A DNA stretch of 64,000 nt from Leptospira sp. (GCA_009991425.1 JAACWH010000020.1:1-64000); one strand, 5' to 3'. Shown: positions 1-8,846, numbered from the stretch's first letter. Program-made: numbers and translations. Notes: generated by a model from the letters alone, not told the origin.

Positions 1-65
1 GTAAGAGAAGACATTCTACATTAGGATTTAACAGTCCTATGAATTATGCAAAATTAATTGCTTAA
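1..65 (+). CDS. IS3-family transposase, C-terminal end (partial)
   Basis: An open frame enters from the left edge (codons in phase with position 3) and stops with TAA at 63-65. Its last residues read RRHSTLGFNSPMNYAKLIA. The RxHSTLGxxSPxxY/F pattern is the typical C-terminus of IS3-family OrfB integrases (DDE rve domain). Only about 20 residues lie in the window, so catalytic residues and intactness cannot be judged. A terminal-repeat-like sequence follows at once, which fits a real IS end. Family assignment is from motif memory; the exact IS cannot be named. Confidence 0.8.
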   Translation, partial: KRRHSTLGFNSPMNYAKLIA

Positions 66-94
66 TGAGTCTCCAGTTTCTTGGGGGAAGTTCA
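1..94 (+). mobile_element. Right end of an IS3-like insertion sequence
   Basis: The transposase stop at 65 is followed at about 68-94 by GTCTCCAGTTTCTTGGGGGA and then AGTTCA. Read on the minus strand this starts TGAACTTCCCCCAAGAAACT, which has the form of an IS3-group terminal inverted repeat (TGAACTTCCCCC...AAACTGG). The element would end near position 94. The left end and any target-site duplication lie outside the window. Confidence 0.7.
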
Positions 95-474
95 GTATTA
101 GTAGAGAATTGTTAATAAATTAACATTATTCGAAGATTTAAACTCAATAAAATATTTTATAATCAATAAATCTTAAAACAAATAACTGAATTATTTTACC
201 AATTTTAAAAAGATCGTCGATGCTTATCTTAATGCCTAATTCGACCCGATAGCCTACTAAAATGCTTCTTTCGAAATGTGATGCTCATGGCAAATGAAAA
301 ACCATTTATTTGCTTTGTATCATCAACTAAAAAGCTATTGAATAATTATTTATTAACTTTTATATTTTTTTTATTAAAAAATATATTATAATTTACATCA
401 AATAATTTATTCTTGAAAATATACAATAAATCGGTTTGTGTTTATGAGGTTTAAATAGAAAATTTATTTTTAAA
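95..474. other. AT-rich gene-free stretch between IS end and sensor kinase
   Basis: No open frame of note is seen on either strand. The sequence is strongly A/T-biased. A TATAAT hexamer sits at 387-392 without a convincing -35 box, so it is only a possible promoter for the kinase at 475. No terminator-like hairpin is seen. Confidence 0.5.
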
Positions 475-3057
475 ATGCAAAATTCTAAGGAAAAGAAAAA
501 TGTTCTCCTAGTAGAGGATGAGGTAATTATCGGCTTGGGGTGTAGTCGAGCACTAATGTCATATGGCTATGAGATCAGTATAGCTAAGTCTGGAGAAGAA
601 GCCCTTGAAATGATAAGGTCTTCTTCAAATATAGATCTCGTTTTAATGGATATTGATTTGGGAGAGGGTATTGATGGAACCCAAACTGCTGAAGCTATTT
701 TAAAAGATAAAGAAATTCCAATAGTTTTTTTATCGAGTCATACTGAACAAGAAATTGTAAGAAAAACCGAAAAAATCACTTCTTACGGCTATATAGTTAA
801 AGGATCAAGCACTACAGTTTTAGATGCATCCATTAAAATGGCATTTAAATTATTTTATTCCAACCAAAGATTACAAAATGAAGTTTCTAAACATAAAAAG
901 ACAGAGGGTATTCTTCGCAAAAGTGAGGAAAGGTTTCGGGCTATTTCTGAGCAAGTTCCTTTTGCAATTATCATTCATCGTGATGGAATAATATTATATG
1001 CTAATGCAGCAGCAGTTGTTATTTTTGGAGCAGATTCATCTGAAGATTTAGTTGGGAGTATAATTTTAGAACGAGTTCATCCCGATTATCATAATACAGC
1101 TCTAGAACGAGCAAATAAAATTATCGAGCGAAAAATCAGGACTCCCTTAATAGAACAAAAACTTTTAAAGATGGATGGATCTGTATTTACCGTAGAAGTT
1201 CAAAGTTCTTCAGTAATATTTGAAGGTGAATTTGCATTTCATACATTTATTAATGATATAACTGAACGTAAGAAAGCAGAGAAATTACTCCAGGATAGTG
1301 AAGAGAATCTTGCTGTTACTTTGAGTAGTATAGGCGATGGAGTGATCGCAACAGATGTTTCTGGTATTGTTACCCGTATGAATCAAACTGCAGAGAGACT
1401 AACTAGCTGGAAAATATCTGATGCAATAGGTAGACCCTTATTTGAAATTTTTAATATAATTGACTCTCAAACTAAAAAACCTTTATTAAATCCTTTGCAA
1501 TTAGTATTAGAAAGGAATGAATCAATAGGATCTGCTAATTATACATCTCTAACTTCCCGAGATGGAACAGTGTATCATATTCATCATAATGCCACAACTA
1601 TTTGTGACTCTTCGGGAATAAATATTGGAGTGGTGCTTGTTTTTAGTGATGTCTCAGAAAAATTTGAAATGCAAAAAGCCCTACTTAAAACTACAGAGCT
1701 ATTGGAAAAAACGGGTGAACTTGCCAAAGTAGGTGGATGGCAAGTTGATTTACAATCAATGAAACTAACTTGGACGATACAAACTTTTAATATAGCTGGA
1801 ATTGATCCTCCTAATGAGCCACCCTTAGAAGAAGGAATAAATTTATTTGCACCTGAAGTTAGGCCAATAATACAAGCTGCCATTAACAAAACAATTGTAA
1901 CAGGCATTCCTTATGATCTCGAGTTGCCAATTATTAACGCAAAAGGAATTCATAAATGGGTACAAACGCAAGGTTTTGCAGAGATGCAAGATGGCAAAGC
2001 AATAAGGCTTTTTGGTACCTTTCAAGATATTACGAACCGCAAAATTGCTGAGATTGAATTAAAAATTAGCGAAGCTAAGTTCCAAGTTATATTTGAACAA
2101 GCAGCTTTAGGTGTTGCACAAATTGAAACTGATACAGATCGATTTCTTAAAATCAATAAAAAATATTGTCATATTTTAGGTTATACTCAGGAAGAAATAT
2201 ATGATTTGAATTTTTGCAATTTAACCTATTCAGAAGATTTAGATAACTACATCGAAAAGATGGAATTACTAAAGGCTGGAAGCATTCGTGAATTTACTAT
2301 AGATAAGCGAATTATAAAAAAGAACGGAGAGCTAACTTGGTTAAGACTTACAGTTTCACCTATGTGGCAAATCGGCGAACAAAGTAGTTATCATATTGCA
2401 ATTGTACAAGAAATTTCAGAATACAAGCGCGCTGAAGAAGATATTAAATCTCTTCTAATTGAAAAGGAGATGATCTTAAAGGAAGTGCATCATCGAATTA
2501 AAAATAACATGGGCGTCATACAAAGTTTACTTTTATTACATTCCAATTCTTTACAAGAATCATCAGCAATCGAAGCATTAGAAGATGCAGGTAGGCGAGT
2601 AAATAGCATGTCCATTTTATATGATAAATTATACCAATCTATAAATTTTAGCGAAGTTTCAGTTCTGAGCTATTTACCTATATTAGTAGATGATATTATA
2701 GCGAACTTCCCAAATGGAAATAATGTAACTGTTATTAAAGAGATTGATGATTTGGTTTTAGATGCTAAAAAAATGCAGATCATAGGAATTATTATCAATG
2801 AGCTTTTAACTAATGCAATGAAATATGCTTTCATTAATAAGGATGAGGGAACAATTACAATATCATTTAAAAGTCAGAATCAAACAGCGTATTTAATGAT
2901 CAAAGATGACGGTATAGGAAAGTTAGATACCATTTCCTTGGAAGAAAAGAATGGTTTTGGGATGATGTTGATTCGACAATTATCAAAACAAATTAACGCA
3001 TCCATTCGATTTGAAACTGATAATGGAACTAAAGTTTTCCTTGAAATGAAATTATAA
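475..3057 (+). CDS. Hybrid sensor kinase: REC - four PAS - HisKA_2 - HATPase
   Basis: An 860-aa soluble signalling protein. Residues about 8-125 form a response-regulator receiver domain: acidic pair Asp15/Glu16, phosphoacceptor Asp59 in LVLMDID, and Lys109. Four PAS/PAC units follow at about 145-270, 280-400, 410-525 and 530-660, each opening with a typical SEExFRxI-like or related start. The phosphotransfer region carries EVHHRIKNNM (His672/His673), the HisKA_2 signature. The C-terminal ATPase shows NELLTNAMKYAF (N box), DDGIG and GFGMMLI. No membrane segment is seen, so it should sense cytoplasmic or diffusible signals and could itself be a phosphorelay target through the N-terminal REC. 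No good Shine-Dalgarno precedes the ATG. No partner regulator lies nearby. The ligand is unknown. Confidence 0.9.
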   Translation: MQNSKEKKNVLLVEDEVIIGLGCSRALMSYGYEISIAKSGEEALEMIRSSSNIDLVLMDIDLGEGIDGTQTAEAILKDKEIPIVFLSSHTEQEIVRKTEKITSYGYIVKGSSTTVLDASIKMAFKLFYSNQRLQNEVSKHKKTEGILRKSEERFRAISEQVPFAIIIHRDGIILYANAAAVVIFGADSSEDLVGSIILERVHPDYHNTALERANKIIERKIRTPLIEQKLLKMDGSVFTVEVQSSSVIFEGEFAFHTFINDITERKKAEKLLQDSEENLAVTLSSIGDGVIATDVSGIVTRMNQTAERLTSWKISDAIGRPLFEIFNIIDSQTKKPLLNPLQLVLERNESIGSANYTSLTSRDGTVYHIHHNATTICDSSGINIGVVLVFSDVSEKFEMQKALLKTTELLEKTGELAKVGGWQVDLQSMKLTWTIQTFNIAGIDPPNEPPLEEGINLFAPEVRPIIQAAINKTIVTGIPYDLELPIINAKGIHKWVQTQGFAEMQDGKAIRLFGTFQDITNRKIAEIELKISEAKFQVIFEQAALGVAQIETDTDRFLKINKKYCHILGYTQEEIYDLNFCNLTYSEDLDNYIEKMELLKAGSIREFTIDKRIIKKNGELTWLRLTVSPMWQIGEQSSYHIAIVQEISEYKRAEEDIKSLLIEKEMILKEVHHRIKNNMGVIQSLLLLHSNSLQESSAIEALEDAGRRVNSMSILYDKLYQSINFSEVSVLSYLPILVDDIIANFPNGNNVTVIKEIDDLVLDAKKMQIIGIIINELLTNAMKYAFINKDEGTITISFKSQNQTAYLMIKDDGIGKLDTISLEEKNGFGMMLIRQLSKQINASIRFETDNGTKVFLEMKL

Positions 3058-3165
3058 TTGATATATATATTTTATCTTTTTAGTAATTGTTGTACGAAGC
3101 AGCCTAAGATGGAGTCCACCATATAAAAGAAAAATCATCAGACTATAAACCGTACGAAGTGACCG

Positions 3166-3215
3166 CTTTGTGTCGACTCTTTGCAATACCAAGCTAGCAA
3201 CCTGGCGACACAAAG
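3166..3215. repeat. 10-bp perfect inverted repeat with 30-nt loop
   Basis: CTTTGTGTCG (3166-3175) is the exact reverse complement of CGACACAAAG (3206-3215). It lies between the 3' ends of the kinase gene (plus) and the small gene at 3220 (minus), so it may take part in transcription termination, although no T-run follows on either strand. Confidence 0.45.
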
Positions 3216-3219
3216 TGTG

Positions 3220-3552
3220 TCACGGAGCTGTTTGAGAACTATAATAGGTATTCCAAACTAATTTCAATGCTTGGACAACAGGAGTTAAATCAAGGACAGC
3301 AATTTTGTCTTTGTATGCCATGAGGGCGCGGTTTCTTCCATAGATGCGAGAATCTCCCCATTCCACTTTAACGTTGGGTAAGCGGTCAAGAGATCGGAAA
3401 AGGATTTCCTTGGCAGTATAATCTCCAATCTCCTCTTGCAAAGAGGAAAGTTCACTCATGATAGAATGAAAAAAGGTTTTAGTTATCTCTTCATCTGGAA
3501 AGAGAGCTAAAGATTCTTTAAGTAAGGTTGTGTTGAGATTGTTCGTCTGCAT
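3220..3552 (-). CDS. Conserved-looking small protein of unknown function, coupled to lipA
   Basis: A 110-aa soluble protein with no signal peptide or membrane segment and no family I recognise. It is acidic at the N-terminus, with an LFPDEEITKTFFHSIM stretch likely to be helical. The C-terminal half has WGDSRIYGRNRALMAY followed by a predicted strand KIAVLDLTPVVQALKLVW, which suggests a compact globular domain. Its start codon lies 35 bases inside the end of lipA on the same strand, so the two are probably co-transcribed and translationally coupled. A link to lipoate metabolism is possible only by position. It ends beside an inverted repeat. Confidence 0.65.
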   Translation of the reverse strand: MQTNNLNTTLLKESLALFPDEEITKTFFHSIMSELSSLQEEIGDYTAKEILFRSLDRLPNVKVEWGDSRIYGRNRALMAYKDKIAVLDLTPVVQALKLVWNTYYSSQTAP

Positions 3553-4423
3553 GGTAGGAACTTCTTACTAGAGGACTGGATGCTACATTTGTGAATCCTA
3601 TTTCTCTTGCGATTTTGCCAAGGTGGACAAATTGTTCGGGTTTGACATATTCAACTATAGGAAGGTGAGTCGGAGTAGGTTGCAAATACTGACCAATTGT
3701 AATCATTCGCACGCCCACTTGGTAAAGATCATGTAAGGCATTGACTACTTGTTCTTCAGTTTCCCCCATACCCAATATGATTCCGCTTTTGGTTAAGAAG
3801 CCGTGGTCTGAAGCATCCTTGAGAACCTGAAGCGAGGTTGAGTAGTTTTTGGAAGGAGCTACTTTTGCGAATAGCTCTTGCACAGTTTCGATATTATGAT
3901 TGAAGATGTCAGGCTCAGCGGCATAGATTCTGTCTAGGGATTCTCGCTTAGCTTTGAAGTCAGGGACTAGAACTTCCACCTTGCAGTCAGGAAGTCGTTT
4001 CTTTATCTCATGGATTGTTTGTGCAAAATGTTCAGACCCTCCATCGGACAGATCGTCCCTATTGACTGAGGTAAGGACAACATATTTTAGTTGTAGCTCG
4101 AGAGCAGATTCAGCCACTTCGGTTGGCTCATTGGCATTGAGATTGGAAGGTTTGCCAAACGCAACATCACAGTATTTACAACGTCTTGTGCAGATGTCAC
4201 CCGCGATCATGTAGGTCGCTGTTTTTCGAGACCAACAATGGTTGAGATTGGGGCAGGAAGCTGATTCACAGACAGTGTGTATGGAAGATTTGGAGACGGT
4301 TTTGCGTACAGTATCAGCCGCATCATCTTCGAGAGGAAATCGCAATCGAACTTTCATCCAATCTGGTTTATCGGGAATAGAGGTGATTTCCTTGGTTCGT
4401 GGTTTCTTTTTAAGAGGATTCAT
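3518..4423 (-). CDS. lipA: Lipoyl synthase
   Basis: Radical-SAM enzyme that inserts two sulfur atoms at C6 and C8 of protein-bound octanoate to make the lipoyl cofactor of 2-oxoacid dehydrogenases and the glycine cleavage system. The 301-aa length is typical. The auxiliary [4Fe-4S] cluster motif CX4CX5C is seen at Cys52, Cys57 and Cys63 (CESASCPNLNHC). The radical-SAM CX3CX2C is at Cys78, Cys82 and Cys85 (CTRRCKYC). The C-terminal RSSYHADE supplies the conserved Ser that ligates the auxiliary cluster. No lipB (octanoyltransferase) is adjacent. The gene is divergent from the pseudouridine synthase, with only 41 bases between them. Confidence 0.97.
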   Translation of the reverse strand: MNPLKKKPRTKEITSIPDKPDWMKVRLRFPLEDDAADTVRKTVSKSSIHTVCESASCPNLNHCWSRKTATYMIAGDICTRRCKYCDVAFGKPSNLNANEPTEVAESALELQLKYVVLTSVNRDDLSDGGSEHFAQTIHEIKKRLPDCKVEVLVPDFKAKRESLDRIYAAEPDIFNHNIETVQELFAKVAPSKNYSTSLQVLKDASDHGFLTKSGIILGMGETEEQVVNALHDLYQVGVRMITIGQYLQPTPTHLPIVEYVKPEQFVHLGKIAREIGFTNVASSPLVRSSYHADEQSQHNLT

Positions 4424-4464
4424 ACCTATTCTTTAGACTTTCCCTGGAACTCCTATTTTGTAAA

Positions 4465-5196
4465 ATGGAATTTATGAGGATCAATCGTTTCTTGGCAGAG
4501 GCAGGCATTGCAAGTAGGCGAAAGGCTGAAGATTGGATTCGCGAAGGTCGCGTCCAGGTGAATGGTGTATTCATAAGTGATCTTAGCATTCAGATTGAAC
4601 CAAGTAAGGATGAAGTATTAGTGGATGGTGAAAAGGTAAGCATCATTGCCGAGTCTCATCCCGATCAATTGATTGCCTTGAACAAGCCTCCTGGCTACAT
4701 CACATCTCATAAAGATTACCACAATTCCCAGACCATCTTTGATCTACTTCCTGAGGAATTTGAAAAATTTCGATTTTCAGGAAGATTGGATTTGGAATCT
4801 CGTGGACTACTTTTACTTTCGCCAAACGGTGATTTAATTCAACAATTAACTCATCCTAGTCTTAGCCCTGATAAAGAATACGAAGTAACCTTACAAGAAT
4901 CCATTGACGCGAAAAGTATTTATACTCAATTTATAGTTGGTATGCGCGATAAGGGTGAGACACTTCGAGCATTGAGTCTTTGGCCAAAATCTGGTAATAC
5001 CAAAAGATTTATTGTAACTTTGAAGGAAGGTCGCAAGAGACAACTGCGTCGCATGTTCCAAAAAATTGGTGCCCGTGTGATTGATTTGAATCGAATTAGA
5101 ATAGGCAATCTTCAATTATACAATTTAAATCTTGAGATGGGCAAATGGAAATGGGTGTCCATCGACTCAGTAATCTCAGAGGAAATGAGAAAATAA
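4465..5196 (+). CDS. RsuA/RluB/RluE-family rRNA pseudouridine synthase
   Basis: Isomerises a uridine in ribosomal RNA to pseudouridine. Residues about 4-60 form an S4 RNA-binding domain (RINRFLAEAGIASRRKAEDW). The catalytic domain has LIALNKPPGY and the FSGRLDLESRGLLLL motif with catalytic Asp109, plus KEGRKRQLRRMF near the C-terminus, as in the RsuA/RluB/RluE/RluF group. The target (16S or 23S) cannot be told from sequence alone. The start is uncertain: the ATG at 4465 or the in-frame ATG at 4474, which would give MRINRFL as in most relatives; neither has a clear Shine-Dalgarno. The following DUF1574 gene starts 14 bases after the stop. Confidence 0.92.
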   Translation: MEFMRINRFLAEAGIASRRKAEDWIREGRVQVNGVFISDLSIQIEPSKDEVLVDGEKVSIIAESHPDQLIALNKPPGYITSHKDYHNSQTIFDLLPEEFEKFRFSGRLDLESRGLLLLSPNGDLIQQLTHPSLSPDKEYEVTLQESIDAKSIYTQFIVGMRDKGETLRALSLWPKSGNTKRFIVTLKEGRKRQLRRMFQKIGARVIDLNRIRIGNLQLYNLNLEMGKWKWVSIDSVISEEMRK

Positions 5197-5210
5197 GGAA
5201 TTCAAAAAGC

Positions 5211-6251
5211 ATGAAAGATAAGAAGTTTTTATTTGCACCAATTGTATTTTTAGTAGTCCTATTTGCATTTGATAAGATTTTTCTTTTAGATTTTTTTCAG
5301 ACAAAATTCATTCAGCCTGGCAATGCAATCTTTTACCACCATCGTAAAGTTCTCATGAAGCGCATGTTAGAGAGTGATGTAGTGAAAGATCATTCTAAAA
5401 ATATTGCAATTGCTCTGGGTGATTCAAGAGCCTATCCTTTTTCAGAACCTGGGCTTCCAGAAGCAGAGAAAAAGAATTGGGTAGTTTATAATTTTGCAGC
5501 ACCACAAGCAGTTCCCATGTATGCTTACATGCAGTATGAAAGGATGGTGGATGCAGGTTTTGTTCCTGATATGGTGTATTTTGCTGTAAGTCCCGAGGCA
5601 TTTGATGATTCCAAGGGAATGATCTATGATCCTTTCATGAGGCTAGGCATGGATGAAAAATTCTACAAAGACTATGCTGATCTCATTCCTTGGAAAGCAA
5701 GGTATGATTATTGGATTGGTAAAGCTTTTGCATTCAAAGATATGCAAATAGAATTTAAAACTTTTCTTGACCGATTTAAATCGAAACGCATGCAAGAATA
5801 CGATCCAGACTTTAACGAAGATATGATGGTGCTTAACTTTGGGAAAGGCGAATATTTAGGTTATGCTACCCTTTCTAATAATGAAAAAAAATTAAAGAAG
5901 GATGCCGCTAGAATCAAGAATATTTATCTTTCCAATTTTCAATTGGCTGATACACAATTTATTTTCGTAGAGAAACTTTTGAAGCTTGCTGAATCTAATG
6001 GAACAAAAGTCTATATAGTTTGGCCAAGAGTCTACGATGACTATCGCAATGCATACTATGAACTAGGAATTGAAAAGACTTGGTGGCAAAAAATTGTTGA
6101 TCTATCTCAAGCTCATAAAGCTACCGCTATTGATTTTAATAAAGAATCTAGCTGCGAATTCTTCAATGATGCCAGCCATCAATCGGTTCAGTGCTTTTTA
6201 GAGCAAATGGACTTGATCTTTAAGAGTTATAATAAAGATACTAAGCTTTAA
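5211..6251 (+). CDS. DUF1574-type SGNH-like exported or membrane-anchored protein
   Basis: A 346-aa protein from the ATG at 5211, preceded by AGGA about 10 bases upstream; the longer frame from 5145 would overlap the pseudouridine synthase and lacks a start signal. One N-terminal hydrophobic segment (residues 7-25) is probably an uncleaved anchor or signal peptide. The rest resembles the leptospiral DUF1574 family: GDSRAYPF at 70-77 supplies a GDS-type Ser72, and NDASHQS near the C-terminus supplies Asp320 and His323. Together they match a Ser-Asp-His layout of SGNH hydrolases and AlgX/AlgJ-like O-acetyltransferases. A paralogue sits next to an MBOAT gene directly downstream on the other strand. 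Acyl transfer to an exported glycan is an inference. Confidence 0.8.
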   Translation: MKDKKFLFAPIVFLVVLFAFDKIFLLDFFQTKFIQPGNAIFYHHRKVLMKRMLESDVVKDHSKNIAIALGDSRAYPFSEPGLPEAEKKNWVVYNFAAPQAVPMYAYMQYERMVDAGFVPDMVYFAVSPEAFDDSKGMIYDPFMRLGMDEKFYKDYADLIPWKARYDYWIGKAFAFKDMQIEFKTFLDRFKSKRMQEYDPDFNEDMMVLNFGKGEYLGYATLSNNEKKLKKDAARIKNIYLSNFQLADTQFIFVEKLLKLAESNGTKVYIVWPRVYDDYRNAYYELGIEKTWWQKIVDLSQAHKATAIDFNKESSCEFFNDASHQSVQCFLEQMDLIFKSYNKDTKL

Positions 6252-6355
6252 GTAAATAGATTATCAGATTATTATTCTTTTAATTTATATTAGAAAAACA
6301 TTTTCTTTTTAGAATTTTGAGTTAGCAAAGATTTATAAAACCTAGACTGTTTTTT

Positions 6356-7477
6356 TTATTCTGTAGAAAGTATTTTACTAAGGATTTCTGGTGCACAACG
6401 TCCCGAATGGTGACTTGAGTCTGTAAAAAAATCACAATTCATAGAGGTGTTCTGAAGGTTTATGTAAGAGTATCCTGCTTCTTTGATTTTATTTTCGAGA
6501 AGGGAATCTATTTCTGCAAGTCCTTCTTGCATTTGGATAGCATAGTAGTAGGGATGAACTTTTGGTCTCCAAAATACTACAGGAATCTTAGAACTCTTGA
6601 TTTCTTTTAATAGCAAATCAAATAGTGCAAGTTCGGAAGTCGAGATCTGATAATTTCTAAGAATATTGTCTTTGTGTAAGTGATTGGAATAATCTACAAT
6701 TCGTTCTTGGAATTTATTTAAAGGAAATGATTTTACTTCATAATCTTCGTAAGATGTTGGTAATGCAGCAGTTGCTGGAAAAAATTCATAAGCTTCAATT
6801 ACATTATTGTCTGAAAGATAATCTTTCTTTGCTATTAAATTGGAAATTGCCTTTTCTGGTTTGAATTTATAATAAGAAGATGGGAATAGAACGCTCGTTA
6901 ATACAGTCTTAAGCCATGATTTCTCTGCTATTTGTGATAATTCTATGAGAAACTGATACTTAAGAATATTGGTAGTGTATTGAGTCTTAGCATGGAAAGG
7001 ACTATTTAAATTTGTTGTTTCTGGTGAGACTTCTATGATTACTAAGTTAGGTTTGTAGCCTGAGTCTACTATATTCTTAAAAAGAATTAAGTGATAGAGA
7101 AAATCGGATGCCTTCACGACGGATCTAGTTTCTATTTCGAATTGAAGAAGCTTTTCTTTTTCTTTTTGAGTTATAAACTTTGATTGTTGAATGAAATCTC
7201 TTTCACTAAATTTTAAAATATCTGATCTAGAAGTTCCCAATACAACTGCTGATTTTTTCGAATCAGTGAGATTACTTGATTCTTTTAATAATTTTGTTTG
7301 TAATTCATTTTCAATCTTTTTCTTTTTATAGATCTTTGCCACTCCATTAGCAATATTTTCTAGGGGTGAATTTTCAATTCTGCCTAATTTTTGAATCGAT
7401 GGTATGATTGATAATTTATCAATACAGAAAATGATCAAGAAAATGAGAACTGGGTATAAGAATATTTTGAATTTCAT
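6356..7477 (-). CDS. DUF1574-type SGNH-like protein, partner of the MBOAT acyltransferase
   Basis: A 373-aa paralogue of the protein at 5211-6251. The N-terminal hydrophobic segment (about 5-22) is a signal anchor. The SGNH-like signature is AVVLGTSRSDIL (Ser83 in GTSRS in place of GDS), and the C-terminal TDSSHHSGRC gives Asp353 and His356. It begins 4 bases after the MBOAT gene ends, so the two are surely one transcript. Pairs of a membrane MBOAT acyltransferase and an extracytoplasmic SGNH-domain protein are known in O-acetylation systems (AlgI with AlgJ/AlgX, DltB with DltD). By analogy this protein may complete transfer of the acyl group to its target outside the membrane; the target is unknown. 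Confidence 0.82.
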   Translation of the reverse strand: MKFKIFLYPVLIFLIIFCIDKLSIIPSIQKLGRIENSPLENIANGVAKIYKKKKIENELQTKLLKESSNLTDSKKSAVVLGTSRSDILKFSERDFIQQSKFITQKEKEKLLQFEIETRSVVKASDFLYHLILFKNIVDSGYKPNLVIIEVSPETTNLNSPFHAKTQYTTNILKYQFLIELSQIAEKSWLKTVLTSVLFPSSYYKFKPEKAISNLIAKKDYLSDNNVIEAYEFFPATAALPTSYEDYEVKSFPLNKFQERIVDYSNHLHKDNILRNYQISTSELALFDLLLKEIKSSKIPVVFWRPKVHPYYYAIQMQEGLAEIDSLLENKIKEAGYSYINLQNTSMNCDFFTDSSHHSGRCAPEILSKILSTE

Positions 7478-7481
7478 AGTT

Positions 7482-8846
7482 TTAGAATTGGAAGTAAATA
7501 AACTGATCCTGTTGAATTTTAATTCTCACAATTGCAAAATACATAACGACACTTAAGATAAGAATTAGTGCAGTTTGATTAAATTTAATTTTTTCTTGGA
7601 AAAAGTTCTTGAGCTCTAAGAATTGAATCGCATAACATAGAAGACTGAGCTCAATAAATGTCTGCCAATAAATTTTAACTTTACCAGGGTTCGTCATTGA
7701 GCTCATCATAGCAGAGAAGGTTTCCCAATTTCCAGATCGAAACATTAAAGCTCCAATCAACCAACCTATTGTAACAAGAACCCATCCCATACAAGAATTA
7801 AATAATTTATTTCTTGTATTAATAACTCCCCATCTTCTCTCTAAAATCAAAAAGGTTCCATGAATAAGTCCCCAAAGGAAAAAGGTATAAGTATCACCAT
7901 GCCAAAGTCCACCTAAAGACATTACTACCAAGGTATTAAAATACAATCGTGTATTTGTTACACGGCTACCCCCGAGCGGAATAAATAGATAATCTCTAAG
8001 CCAAGTAGACAATGTAATATGCCACCTTGACCAAAGTTCAGAGAAACTTAAACTAAAATACGGGGACCTGAAATTTTCAGGAATTCGATACCCCAATAGT
8101 AATGCTGAGCCTCTTGCAATATCTGTGTAACCAGAAAAATCGGAATACACTTGAACTGAGAAGCCTATTATCGCCAAAAAAATTTCAGATCCGCTGCTGG
8201 ACGTTGGATCATTCCAAATCGGATTTATAATTCTAGCCATTTGATCTGCTATCAAAACTTTTTTAAAAACGCCGGAAATAATTCTTAATAGGGCTTCTTG
8301 AGTATCAGCTAGTTTTAATTCCACCTTACCTAACTGATGGAAAAAATCGCTGTGCCGCATAATGGGTCCAGCAATCAATTGAGGAAAGAAAAATATAAAT
8401 AGAATAAAGTCGATAAATCCAATTCCATCTGTATCCGTACGATATGTATCAACGATAAAAGCTATGATTTGAAATGTATAAAAGCTAATTGCAAGAGGAA
8501 GTATAATCTTAGGTAATGAAGTAAAGAAAAGATCTTCATTTCCTGGAATACTAAGAATTCCATTAATAAAAGACTGACTATATTTGAAAAAAATAAGATT
8601 GAGTAAATTGGCTCCTACACCAATCAGCAGTATCGATTTCTTTTTCTCTTTGCGAAGTAAAGAAACTATCGCATAACTAAATATGGTTGTTCCTAAGAAA
8701 TGGAAAAAAAAGGCTAGGTTCCAATATGCATAGAAAAAGAAAGATGCAAAAAGTAATATATACTTCTTTAAAAAACTGGGAACAGACCAATAAATAGTAT
8801 ATACAACAAGGAAAAATAATAAATAATCTAGGGAATTGAACCACAT
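7482..8846 (-). CDS. MBOAT-family O-acyltransferase (AlgI/DltB-like)
   Basis: A 454-aa polytopic membrane protein with about ten hydrophobic segments. MBOAT hallmarks are present: SFYTFQIIAF (121-130), FPQLIAGPIMR (154-164), DFSGYTDIARG (236-246), LWSRWHITLSTWLRDYLFIP (271-290) and GGLWHGDTYTFFLWGLIHG (312-330), with the expected active-site histidines His316 and/or His329. It moves acyl groups across the cytoplasmic membrane to a glycan or other exported acceptor. The gene is followed by a DUF1574 SGNH-like gene in the same operon. The substrate cannot be deduced; alginate genes are absent here, so AlgI is only a structural comparison. Confidence 0.93.
   Translation of the reverse strand: MWFNSLDYLLFFLVVYTIYWSVPSFLKKYILLFASFFFYAYWNLAFFFHFLGTTIFSYAIVSLLRKEKKKSILLIGVGANLLNLIFFKYSQSFINGILSIPGNEDLFFTSLPKIILPLAISFYTFQIIAFIVDTYRTDTDGIGFIDFILFIFFFPQLIAGPIMRHSDFFHQLGKVELKLADTQEALLRIISGVFKKVLIADQMARIINPIWNDPTSSSGSEIFLAIIGFSVQVYSDFSGYTDIARGSALLLGYRIPENFRSPYFSLSFSELWSRWHITLSTWLRDYLFIPLGGSRVTNTRLYFNTLVVMSLGGLWHGDTYTFFLWGLIHGTFLILERRWGVINTRNKLFNSCMGWVLVTIGWLIGALMFRSGNWETFSAMMSSMTNPGKVKIYWQTFIELSLLCYAIQFLELKNFFQEKIKFNQTALILILSVVMYFAIVRIKIQQDQFIYFQF

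Noticed and set aside
5145..5210. Longer N-terminus of the DUF1574 protein
   Set aside because: It would overlap the pseudouridine synthase end, lacks a ribosome site, and puts a polar stretch before the signal anchor.
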